The notes below the pieces were generated by a model. That model saw only the letters and a list, made by a program, of their open reading frames with translations. It made no database searches and was not told the origin of the DNA. From the NCBI GenBank assembly GCA_964559205.1, contig CAZLHV010000010.1, positions 1 to 36,788 of the forward strand: DNA of 36,788 bases, in the 5' to 3' direction. The DNA is from GWF2-43-63 sp964559205 (GTDB lineage: Bacteria > Bacteroidota > Bacteroidia > Bacteroidales > DTU049). Shown here in pieces: positions 30,230-36,788 of the stretch. Each line of letters begins with the position of its first letter. The stretch's first letter is position 1. The position numbers and the translations under genes are program-made.

Positions 30230-31798
30230 ATGACCAACAGCAGATTTAATCAATGGAAATTTCCATTTCTGACAGCGCTGCTGCTGTTCGGGCTTGTATT
30301 TTCCAAATGGCTGCTCAGTGTCGCTCAGTTTGCATTTCTTCTTACCGTGCTTTCCGATTCAGTTGCCCGCAAAAAACTGATCTCTTCTTTCGCAAATCCT
30401 CTCGTCATTAGTCTTGTTGCAATTTTTCTTTACCACATCATGGGATTGTTGTGGACCGAAGACATCAGATATGGGTTAAAAGATCTTCAAATCAAACTAC
30501 CCTTGCTGACGCTTCCCATCCTTTTCTATGCAGCGGGACCATACCGGCAAAAAACAACCGAATCGCTGTGGCTGCTTTTTATTTCTTTTGTAGTAGCACT
30601 CAGCATTGCTTCGTTCATCAGGATTCAAATCAACCCCCATGCCCCGGGTCCGGTTGCCATCGGTCAAAGTCACATCAGATTTTCACTCATGATTTGTCTG
30701 GCGGTGTTCATTCTGATCCATTATGCCATCACGACCAAAGCGCGCCTATGGCTTTTTTCACTTGGTTCTATTCCTGTTCTGATCGCTTTTATGATCATGC
30801 TCGGATCTTTCACCGGCTTTATGGTGATGCTGTTTATGGTTTTTTTGGTCCCTTTTCTTTATTGGAAATATATCCAGCCAAAATGGGTCAGATTTGCCGT
30901 GATATCGGTTCTGATGATCATCTCATTTCTTGCCGGAGCCGGGCTTATTGATGTAAAAACCCGTTTTTTTCCGACAATACAACTTCCCGATATCAGTAAC
31001 CTGGACTTGAAAAGTTCTGACGGAGAAGATTACCATCACGATTTTTCGACCCTTCTTGCTGAAAACGGACATCCAATATTCATTTATATTGCCGAAAAAG
31101 AAATGGTCGCAGCGTGGAATTCTCGTAGCGATAAGCAACTGAACGAAAACGATCACACCTATCGAAACCGATTGAATATTATTATTCGCTACTTGTCGTC
31201 GAAAGGACTGCGTAAAGACCGTGAAGGAATCAATTCACTGAGTCAGTCTGACATCAGAAATATTGAGAATGGCTATACCAATTATCTTCAGCCCGAGCTT
31301 GATCCTTTCAGAGAAAGGTTGTACCGGTTTTTCTGGGAATGGAGTGTGTACAACGAAATAGGGGATCCAAGCGGACACTCGCTAACCCAAAGGTTTGAAT
31401 ACTGGAAAGCTGCTGTGCTCATCATCCAAGGTCACTATTTGTTTGGAGTCGGAACCGGCGACATCAGTGGCGCTTTTAGTGAACAGTATTCACAAATGAA
31501 TACAATGCTTGAGCCCCCGTTCAGGCTCCGCTCTCACAATCAGTTTTTGTCGATAACCGTTCAACTTGGCATAACCGGACTTTTGATATTTTTCTGGAGC
31601 ATACTGTTTCCGTTTCTGCGCGGGAATATCCCTGACCGAAAACTGTATATCGGATTTATTTTCATATTTTTGTTGTCGCTGATCAACGAAGACACGCTGG
31701 AAACACAAACAGGAGCTACTTTCTATGCACTGTTCAACAGTTTTCTTCTGTTTCTGATTCCACAGGTCACAAACCGTTTGCATCATGAAAAAACATGA
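30230..31798 (+). CDS. O-antigen ligase / polymerase-like membrane protein
   Basis: 522 residues, polytopic, with about ten hydrophobic segments and one large hydrophilic loop (about 245-400) that would face the periplasm. After the loop comes the family signature LFGVGTGDISGAF and RSHNQFLSITVQLGITGLLIF (in part), matching the HNxxLxxxxxxGxxG region of the WaaL/Wzy_C superfamily. Members join or polymerise O-antigen or other glycans on the periplasmic side of the inner membrane. Whether it is a ligase or polymerase cannot be told. LpxH downstream and LptE at 10843 support an LPS context. Its end overlaps cdd by 14 bases. Confidence 0.75.
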   Translation: MTNSRFNQWKFPFLTALLLFGLVFSKWLLSVAQFAFLLTVLSDSVARKKLISSFANPLVISLVAIFLYHIMGLLWTEDIRYGLKDLQIKLPLLTLPILFYAAGPYRQKTTESLWLLFISFVVALSIASFIRIQINPHAPGPVAIGQSHIRFSLMICLAVFILIHYAITTKARLWLFSLGSIPVLIAFMIMLGSFTGFMVMLFMVFLVPFLYWKYIQPKWVRFAVISVLMIISFLAGAGLIDVKTRFFPTIQLPDISNLDLKSSDGEDYHHDFSTLLAENGHPIFIYIAEKEMVAAWNSRSDKQLNENDHTYRNRLNIIIRYLSSKGLRKDREGINSLSQSDIRNIENGYTNYLQPELDPFRERLYRFFWEWSVYNEIGDPSGHSLTQRFEYWKAAVLIIQGHYLFGVGTGDISGAFSEQYSQMNTMLEPPFRLRSHNQFLSITVQLGITGLLIFFWSILFPFLRGNIPDRKLYIGFIFIFLLSLINEDTLETQTGATFYALFNSFLLFLIPQVTNRLHHEKT

Positions 31799-32258
31799 AT
31801 TTCACATTGCTTATCATTCATTCTCTGAACCGGCCGAACTGAACGTCGACGACCAAACACTGATTGTGGCTGCTATCGAAGCAACAAAGCGAGCCTATGC
31901 ACCCTATTCGGGTTTTCACGTTGGTGCTGCCATCAGATTGACAGATGGCAATGTTGTGACCGGAAGCAATCAGGAAAACTCGGCATATCCGAGTGGGCTC
32001 TGTGCTGAAAGGGTCGCTCTGTTTCGTGTAGGTTCCGATCATCCTGAAGCCGAAATCGATACACTTGTTGTTACAGCACGTTCTCCCGGGAAATTACTCT
32101 CCGAAATTGTCAAACCATGTGGTGCATGTCGTCAGGTGATGCTTGAGAGTGCAAACAGGCAATCGCGGCCTTTTCGAATCATTCTGATCAGCGAACTTGG
32201 TGAAGGATTAATTTTCGACAGCATTAAAGAGCTTCTTCCATTTAGTTTTTCATTCTGA
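31785..32258 (+). CDS. cdd: Cytidine deaminase
   Basis: 157 residues with the zinc-dependent deaminase motifs: AYAPYSGFHVGAAI, GSNQENSAYPSGLCAER carrying the C-A-E catalytic site, and PCGACRQ with the other two zinc cysteines. It converts cytidine and deoxycytidine to uridine forms in pyrimidine salvage. About 20 extra N-terminal residues precede the family core. It overlaps the preceding gene by 14 bases and the next gene starts 5 bases after its stop, placing a salvage enzyme inside an envelope-biased operon. Confidence 0.95.
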   Translation: MKKHEFHIAYHSFSEPAELNVDDQTLIVAAIEATKRAYAPYSGFHVGAAIRLTDGNVVTGSNQENSAYPSGLCAERVALFRVGSDHPEAEIDTLVVTARSPGKLLSEIVKPCGACRQVMLESANRQSRPFRIILISELGEGLIFDSIKELLPFSFSF

Positions 32259-32263
32259 ACCTT

Positions 32264-33466
32264 ATGAAAATGACCCGTAATTTCTGCTTGTATTTCGTTG
32301 GCCTGTTGTTTCTTTCAGCCCTCAGTTTTCTAGGTTCGTGTGGTGGTAGTGGAGAAGCGGGTCAGGAAGAAATTGTGATTGATGCCCGTTTTATTCACAG
32401 CCGCGCCAATGTGGTTTACCTCGACATCATTCATGTGGATCGCTTCGAAAGACTCGACTCGCTTGTATTAAACGAAGACGGGGCATTCAGTTACAGTAAA
32501 AAAACCGACAAGCCCCTTTTTATCAGGTTGTCAACAGCCGAAGATAATTTCATAACACTGATTGCAGAACCGGGACAAACCATCACCCTCAGCGGCGACA
32601 TCAATGCTTTGGCACACACCTACACCGTTTCAGGATCACCGGCATCCGAACTTGTTGCGGCATACCTTGATTTTACACGAGTCCAGACATCCAGACTCGA
32701 CACACTTGCCCTGATCTGGGAGAACAACAAATATTCCGACAACAAAATGATGCTCCGCGACAGTCTAGACTCTTTGTCAAAAATGATATATTCTGACCAG
32801 CAGCAATATGTCAGTGGCATACTCGACAAAAATCCATCTTCGCTCGGCAGTTTGTTTATTCTCTATCAGTTTTTTGGAAACAGACCCGTACTTGATGCAC
32901 GCAAACATTTCGACAAATACGAGAAGCTTTCAAATAATTTGTCAAAGGTCTATGCGGGTTTCGAGCATGCTGAACACTTGAAAATGAAAGTGAATAAGAC
33001 CCGGCTCGAGATGAAGGAGGAAGAAGAAATTAAACAAAGACTTGACACTGGAAAAGTCGCTCCTGATTTCTCTCTTTCGGATATGAACGATCAGCCTTTC
33101 AGCCTTTCGGCCTTAAAAGGACGTTTGGTACTTCTTCATTTCTGGGCTTCATGGTCGCCTGTCAGTATGAGGCAAACAGACGCACTTCGATATTACAATC
33201 AATCATATGGGCCCAAGGGTCTGACCATCGTTTCCGTTTCTTTCGACTATGATCGGCAAATGTGGACATCGGCAATCGATGAAAAGCAAATGAAATGGAC
33301 AAACATCTGTGATTTGAAATATACCGATTCGCCCATAAAAAGACTTTACCATATCGGTCAGGTCCCTTATTATTTTTTGCTTGACCGGGAAGGCGTGATC
33401 ATTGGAAAAAGCGGCAATTTAGATGAGGTGGGCAACGCTATTTATCGATTCTATGCCGGGGGTTAA
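32264..33466 (+). CDS. DUF4369/AhpC-TSA thioredoxin-fold lipoprotein lacking the CxxC cysteines
   Basis: 400 residues: a lipoprotein signal with Cys26 (FLGSC), an N-terminal beta-rich DUF4369-like domain (about 35-130), a helical linker with Lys/Glu-rich residues near 245-260, and a C-terminal TlpA/ResA-like thioredoxin domain (about 265-398) starting VAPDFSLSDMND. In this family the active site follows HFWASW as CxxC. Here it reads WSPVS, with Ser298 and Ser301 in place of both cysteines. The rest of the fold is intact, including the cis-proline region QVPYYFLLD. Disulfide chemistry at this site is therefore not expected. The protein would be tethered in the envelope. Its end overlaps the next gene by 14 bases. 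Confidence 0.85.
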   Translation: MKMTRNFCLYFVGLLFLSALSFLGSCGGSGEAGQEEIVIDARFIHSRANVVYLDIIHVDRFERLDSLVLNEDGAFSYSKKTDKPLFIRLSTAEDNFITLIAEPGQTITLSGDINALAHTYTVSGSPASELVAAYLDFTRVQTSRLDTLALIWENNKYSDNKMMLRDSLDSLSKMIYSDQQQYVSGILDKNPSSLGSLFILYQFFGNRPVLDARKHFDKYEKLSNNLSKVYAGFEHAEHLKMKVNKTRLEMKEEEEIKQRLDTGKVAPDFSLSDMNDQPFSLSALKGRLVLLHFWASWSPVSMRQTDALRYYNQSYGPKGLTIVSVSFDYDRQMWTSAIDEKQMKWTNICDLKYTDSPIKRLYHIGQVPYYFLLDREGVIIGKSGNLDEVGNAIYRFYAGG

Positions 33467-34688
33467 ACCAGCCTTTCTTTTCATCGGCCTGATGCTTTCG
33501 TTTCAGCGACTGGTTATTGCGCAGGAACCGGCTCCTAAAAAATTTGATCCTGTCGTATATCATTTCAGGGATGACAGCCTGAGAAATGAGACCTACTTTT
33601 TTCCTGTGCTGATGTACACAGGCACAAACAGGTTGATGCCTGCACTTTGCATCACAAACAATCTCGGGCAAAACAAGAGATTCGGTTATACGTTGTTTCC
33701 GGCATGGAGCAGCGCTTTTGATGCTGGAAGCGGCTTTGGCACAATGAAGTACTTATTGCCGCAGAAAGCGCTTAAGCCTGTAAAATTGTCTCTTACCTTA
33801 CAGGCAAAGAGTTTCTTTTTACCCCCTTCGGCCGATTCATCCCTGCGGTATTATCGCTGGGAAGCTGGTATGGAAGCTGGATTTGGAAATGAATATCCCG
33901 GCAAGTTTTCTCACACACTTGCAATAAACTACCATCAAAACGGGAGCAGTTTCATTCGTTATATTGAAGAAGCCGGAGAATATCGTCCTGACAGAAGCTA
34001 TAAGCATTTAAGAGCCATCCGCCTGAAGTACGAGGGCACAAAAACAAACGGCGAGAAACAATTGCGAATCAACTCGGGACTTGATTTATGGAAAAGCTTT
34101 GGCAGAACGAACCTGCGAGTTGGTTACGAGCACCGGTATGCAGCCCGCAGATTATTTTCGGTACAATGGTACTCGGGAGCCTATCTTTTCAGCAGCGAAA
34201 ATTTCACTCAGCTGTTCGATGCCAGACTCAATCCTTCAGCCATTTCCTACCGACAGGATGTGTTTTACGATCATTTTTTTATCGGACGCAATCCCTCCTC
34301 AACTTTCTACGATCAGCAGGGAATTTCGGGTCATGGATGCATGTATACCATGTCGGTGCTCGGAAAGACATGGGAATGGACTTCATGTGTCACTGGCACC
34401 CTGAGTTTGCCCATCGATTTACCATTGCATGTTTATTTGTCAACCGCAGTGCTGCCCGACCCTTTCGGAAGGCATAAACTGCTGGCGGTGGCCGAAGGAG
34501 GGCTATTGTTGATGCCGGTGAAAAAATATTTCGAGATTGCGTTTCCGGTCTTTACTGATAAACAAACCAAAGAAACGCTTGATCTCAATTCTGTCAAATA
34601 CCTGCAGCGAATCCGTTTTATTGTTAACTTTGATCAGTTTAAGCATTTCGAATGGCCCAAAGGAAAAAAGAAGAACCGATCAGTCTGA
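33453..34688 (+). CDS. Predicted outer-membrane beta-barrel protein, uncharacterised
   Basis: 411 residues from the ATG at 33453, which gives a clean signal peptide (cleavage after VIAQ near 24). The frame runs up to an ATG at 33423, but that start would put polar residues in front of the signal. The mature part has many alternating strands with Tyr/Phe/Trp ends (RYYRWEAGMEAGFGNEYPG and RLFSVQWYSGAYLFSS, for example) and repeated turns, as in large barrels such as the surface-antigen/Omp85-type C-terminal region. I do not recognise a specific family and see no POTRA domain. It overlaps the previous gene by 14 bases and lpxH by 37. Confidence 0.65.
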   Translation: MPGVKPAFLFIGLMLSFQRLVIAQEPAPKKFDPVVYHFRDDSLRNETYFFPVLMYTGTNRLMPALCITNNLGQNKRFGYTLFPAWSSAFDAGSGFGTMKYLLPQKALKPVKLSLTLQAKSFFLPPSADSSLRYYRWEAGMEAGFGNEYPGKFSHTLAINYHQNGSSFIRYIEEAGEYRPDRSYKHLRAIRLKYEGTKTNGEKQLRINSGLDLWKSFGRTNLRVGYEHRYAARRLFSVQWYSGAYLFSSENFTQLFDARLNPSAISYRQDVFYDHFFIGRNPSSTFYDQQGISGHGCMYTMSVLGKTWEWTSCVTGTLSLPIDLPLHVYLSTAVLPDPFGRHKLLAVAEGGLLLMPVKKYFEIAFPVFTDKQTKETLDLNSVKYLQRIRFIVNFDQFKHFEWPKGKKKNRSV

Positions 34689-35428
34689 AACCTGAAAACG
34701 GGAAAAAACTCTATTTTGCATCGGACCTCCACCTCGGAATTCCGGCCAGTAAAGAAGTTGAAAAAGCTTTTGTGCAGTGGCTTAATGAAATAGAAAGCGA
34801 TTGTGCATATCTGTTTCTTTGCGGCGATCTGTTCGATTTCTGGTTCGAATACAGGCATGTTGCTCCACGAGGCCACGTCAGAATGCTTGGAAAACTTGCT
34901 CAAATGGCCGATTCGGGCATTCAAATCTTTGCATTTACAGGAAATCATGATATGTGGATGTTCGGATACCTTGAGCAGGAAATAGGACTGAAGTTATACC
35001 GTCGACCGCAACGATTTACATGGATGGGCAAAACCATTGAAGTTGGCCATGGCGATGGCCTCGGACCCGGCGACGTGAAATATAAATTCATCAAGCGCTT
35101 GTTTTCCTGCCGTATCAATCAATGGATATTTGCCCGGCTGCATCCGAATTTCTCTTTTGGACTTGCCCGCTGGCTTTCGCGAAAAAGCAGAATAGCAAAC
35201 GGTTCAAACGATGAAAAGTACAAAGGCGATCAAAAAGAATACCTGGTGCAATACATTCAAAACACGCCCGCTGATGATCAGGCTGATATTTATGTGTTTG
35301 GACACCGCCATTTACCCCTGGATATGAAAATTGGAAATGCCCACTACATTAATCTTGGTGAATGGGTGCACCATAAAACTTTCGCCATATTCGACGGAAC
35401 TATAACTCTGGAAAAGTTTTCATACTAA
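34652..35428 (+). CDS. lpxH: UDP-2,3-diacylglucosamine diphosphatase (LpxH-type)
   Basis: 258 residues of the calcineurin-like phosphoesterase fold. Metal ligands are visible in order: DLHLG (Asp and His), GDLFDFWFEY, GNHDMW, VGHGDGLGPGD and GHRHLPLD. The DFWFEY and GHGDGLGPGD motifs are typical of LpxH, which removes UMP from UDP-2,3-diacylglucosamine to give lipid X in lipid A synthesis at the inner membrane. It starts 37 bases before the end of the preceding gene. It is the last gene of the tightly packed run from 26271. No hairpin terminator is obvious in the 63 bases after it. Confidence 0.88.
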   Translation: MAQRKKEEPISLKPENGKKLYFASDLHLGIPASKEVEKAFVQWLNEIESDCAYLFLCGDLFDFWFEYRHVAPRGHVRMLGKLAQMADSGIQIFAFTGNHDMWMFGYLEQEIGLKLYRRPQRFTWMGKTIEVGHGDGLGPGDVKYKFIKRLFSCRINQWIFARLHPNFSFGLARWLSRKSRIANGSNDEKYKGDQKEYLVQYIQNTPADDQADIYVFGHRHLPLDMKIGNAHYINLGEWVHHKTFAIFDGTITLEKFSY

Positions 35429-35464
35429 CTGCTTAGAACCGGCTGCAGTGTTTAATATTTTCTT

Positions 35465-35472
35465 TACATTTG
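35465..35472 (+). promoter_or_regulatory. -7 element TACATTTG upstream of the TPR protein gene
   Basis: Exact TAnnTTTG match, 19 bases before the ATG at 35492. It indicates that this gene is transcribed separately from lpxH. Confidence 0.55.
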
Positions 35473-35491
35473 TCTTCTAACACCCAATGCA

Positions 35492-36559
35492 ATGAAAAAA
35501 CTTCTGTTTTTCCTGGTGGCAGTCTTTTGCATCTCAATGATTAATGCACAAGACAAAGAAGGGGCTGAATTGCTGGTATCCGAAGGCGTGAAGCTTCACG
35601 ACAAAGGAGACTACACCGGGGCCATAAAAAAATATGATGAAGCCCTCAGTCTCGACAAAGACAATCTTTTGGCCTTGGCTGAAAAATCATTAAGCCTGAT
35701 TTCGGCAGGACGCAATGAAGATTGCATTTCCTGTTGCCGGCAAGCCATCGAAACCCATCCCGGAGCTGAAGATTTAAAAATGGTGTATGTGTCGATGGGG
35801 ACTGCATATGATGAGCTGGGCCGGCCAAAAGATGCCATTATTGCATATGATGAAGGCATTGCGGTATTCCCGGAGTACTATTTGCTGCAATACAACAAGG
35901 GGATCACTTACATTGGCATGGAAGAGAATGAAAAGTCGCTTGAATGTTTCTATAAATCAGTGATGTTTAACCCGCGCCATGCCAGTTCGCATAATGCTAT
36001 AGCACGAATCATGCAGTTCGAAGGGAAGCGCATACCCGCTCTGCTAGCGTATTTCAGGTTTCTCATTCTGGAACCGGAAGGACTGAGGGCAAAAGAGAAT
36101 CATGAGCAACTGATTGCACTGATCAATTCAGGCGTCAAAAAAACCGGCAAAAAATCTGTGACCATCAGTATCAACATGAACATGCTCGGCGACACCACCG
36201 AAGATGGCAAGCCAGTCGAAAACAGCTTCTCGATGGTTGACATGCTTCTTTCGATGGATGCAGCACTTGACAGCGATAAAAAAAACAAAAAAAGTACCCA
36301 GATCGAATTATTCATCAGAAAGGCCGAAACCATGTTCTCGGTCATGAAAGAAAGTGCAGGAGAAAATAGTGGCTTTTTCTGGGATTATTATGTTCCATAC
36401 TTTGTGGCATTAAAGGATGCCGGGTACATGGAAGTTTTCGGCAATCTGATTTTCATTTCTTCAGGTGACGAAGATGCCCTGAAGTGGGTCGAAAAAAACA
36501 GCAAATCAATCGACAATTTCTATTCCTGGTCGGCTTCATTCGACTGGTATTATCGATAG
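35492..36559 (+). CDS. Secreted tetratricopeptide repeat protein
   Basis: 355 residues: a signal peptide (cleavage after MINAQ near 20) and then at least four TPR units (about 24-57, 58-92, 95-128, 129-162), for example GDYTGAIKKYDEALSLDKDN and LGRPKDAIIAYDEGIAVFPE. A C-terminal domain (about 200-355) with a Ser/Lys-rich stretch, IRKAETMFSVMKES and WDYYVPYFVALKDAGYMEVF in part, has no family I recognise. It is probably periplasmic, since there is no lipobox and no sorting domain. Function is unknown; TPRs usually bind partner proteins. Confidence 0.75.
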   Translation: MKKLLFFLVAVFCISMINAQDKEGAELLVSEGVKLHDKGDYTGAIKKYDEALSLDKDNLLALAEKSLSLISAGRNEDCISCCRQAIETHPGAEDLKMVYVSMGTAYDELGRPKDAIIAYDEGIAVFPEYYLLQYNKGITYIGMEENEKSLECFYKSVMFNPRHASSHNAIARIMQFEGKRIPALLAYFRFLILEPEGLRAKENHEQLIALINSGVKKTGKKSVTISINMNMLGDTTEDGKPVENSFSMVDMLLSMDAALDSDKKNKKSTQIELFIRKAETMFSVMKESAGENSGFFWDYYVPYFVALKDAGYMEVFGNLIFISSGDEDALKWVEKNSKSIDNFYSWSASFDWYYR

Positions 36560-36663
36560 TTTTGGTGCCCCATATTTATCGCATCTCCGGCAATCGAGGG
36601 CCATTTGATTCCATTTTGCAGTAAATTTTTCGTTATTAGGGTTTTTCAATCCGAATAATTTCC

Positions 36664-36671
36664 TAATTTTG
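36664..36671 (+). promoter_or_regulatory. -7 element TAATTTTG upstream of the EF-G-like gene
   Basis: Exact TAnnTTTG match, leaving a leader of about 40 bases before the ATG at 36718. Confidence 0.5.
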
Positions 36672-36717
36672 TGCTCTTTTTGCAGAAAAACCGTATCATT
36701 TTAAATCAGAACAACAT

Positions 36718-36788
36718 ATGAAAGTTTATCAGACCGGAGACATTCGCAACATCGCGCTGGTAGGGGGTGCACAATCAGGAAAAACAAC
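36718..36788 (+). CDS. Elongation factor G-like GTPase (partial, 5' end only)
   Basis: Only 23 complete codons are inside the window. They read MKVYQTGDIRNIALVGGAQSGKT, with the P-loop GGAQSGKT at residues 16-23. The MKVYQT and IRNIAL segments are typical of the second, divergent EF-G paralogue of Bacteroidota, whose P-loop differs from the AHIDAGKTT of canonical EF-G. Assignment rests on this short N-terminus. Confidence 0.6.
   Translation, partial: MKVYQTGDIRNIALVGGAQSGKT

Noticed and set aside
1..36788. tRNA, rRNA, CRISPR arrays, insertion sequences, phage genes or defence systems
   Set aside because: All gaps between genes were read; none contains a cloverleaf-like element, spaced repeats or transposase-like frames, and all large frames belong to housekeeping or envelope families.

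Overview
The window looks like chromosomal DNA from a member of the Bacteroidota, most likely a Bacteroidales-type anaerobe or facultative anaerobe. The evidence is the family content: a type IX secretion (T9SS) lipoprotein of the PorW/SprE family, a secreted M1 peptidase with a T9SS sorting domain, DUF4271 next to a uroporphyrinogen-III synthase, LptE and SecG upstream of groESL, and a YidD/RnpA pair. Several genes are also preceded by the Bacteroidota -7 promoter element TAnnTTTG. I see no mobile elements, rRNA, tRNA or CRISPR. Coding density is high and no gap between genes exceeds 300 bases.

Layout. (1) 1-2758, minus strand: a large multi-cofactor oxidoreductase, open through the left edge, carrying 2Fe-2S, FAD/NAD, two 4Fe-4S, BFD-like 2Fe-2S and a second FAD domain in one chain. 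(2) 3036-4715: a lipoprotein pair, a PstS-like binding protein and an FKBP prolyl isomerase. (3) 4731-5777, minus: an LPG-synthase-like (YbhN/UPF0104) membrane protein. (4) 5952-9563: PorW/SprE, bactofilin, AtpI and a small membrane protein. (5) 9617-12680: a sigma-54 activator without a receiver domain, LptE, an uncharacterised protein with a TPR-like tail, and SecG, closed by a strong terminator. (6) 12846-14779: groES-groEL with its own terminator. (7) 15024-18971: the M1 peptidase, YraN, an outer-membrane barrel, UbiX and an uncharacterised protein built of 25-residue repeats. (8) 19105-19776: an orphan membrane sensor-like protein. (9) 19897-24771: ATP synthase genes atpB-E-F-H-A-G, ending at a terminator shared with convergent ackA (24839-26041, minus). 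(10) 26271-35428: ten closely packed or overlapping genes (DUF4271, HemD-like, RnpA, YidD, S41 protease, O-antigen ligase-like, cytidine deaminase, a thioredoxin-fold lipoprotein without its cysteines, an outer-membrane protein, LpxH). (11) 35492-36559: a secreted TPR protein. (12) From 36718: the first codons of an EF-G-like GTPase, cut by the right edge.

How the genes fit together. Much of the window serves the cell envelope: LPS lipid A and transport (LpxH, LptE), a possible O-antigen ligase, membrane protein insertion and export (SecG, YidD), T9SS (PorW plus one visible cargo) and several lipoproteins. Energy metabolism is represented by the ATP synthase, acetate kinase, UbiX and the large oxidoreductase. 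AtpI and its companion membrane protein are separated from the rest of the ATP synthase genes by about 10 kb of unrelated genes, and the beta and epsilon genes (atpD, atpC) are not in the window.

I did not find an obviously new multi-gene system. The most distinctive single items are the five-domain oxidoreductase, the 25-residue-repeat protein behind ubiX, the cysteine-less thioredoxin-fold lipoprotein, and the divided ATP synthase locus. Frames and motifs were read directly. Family names come from recognition of sequence signatures and were not checked by database search.
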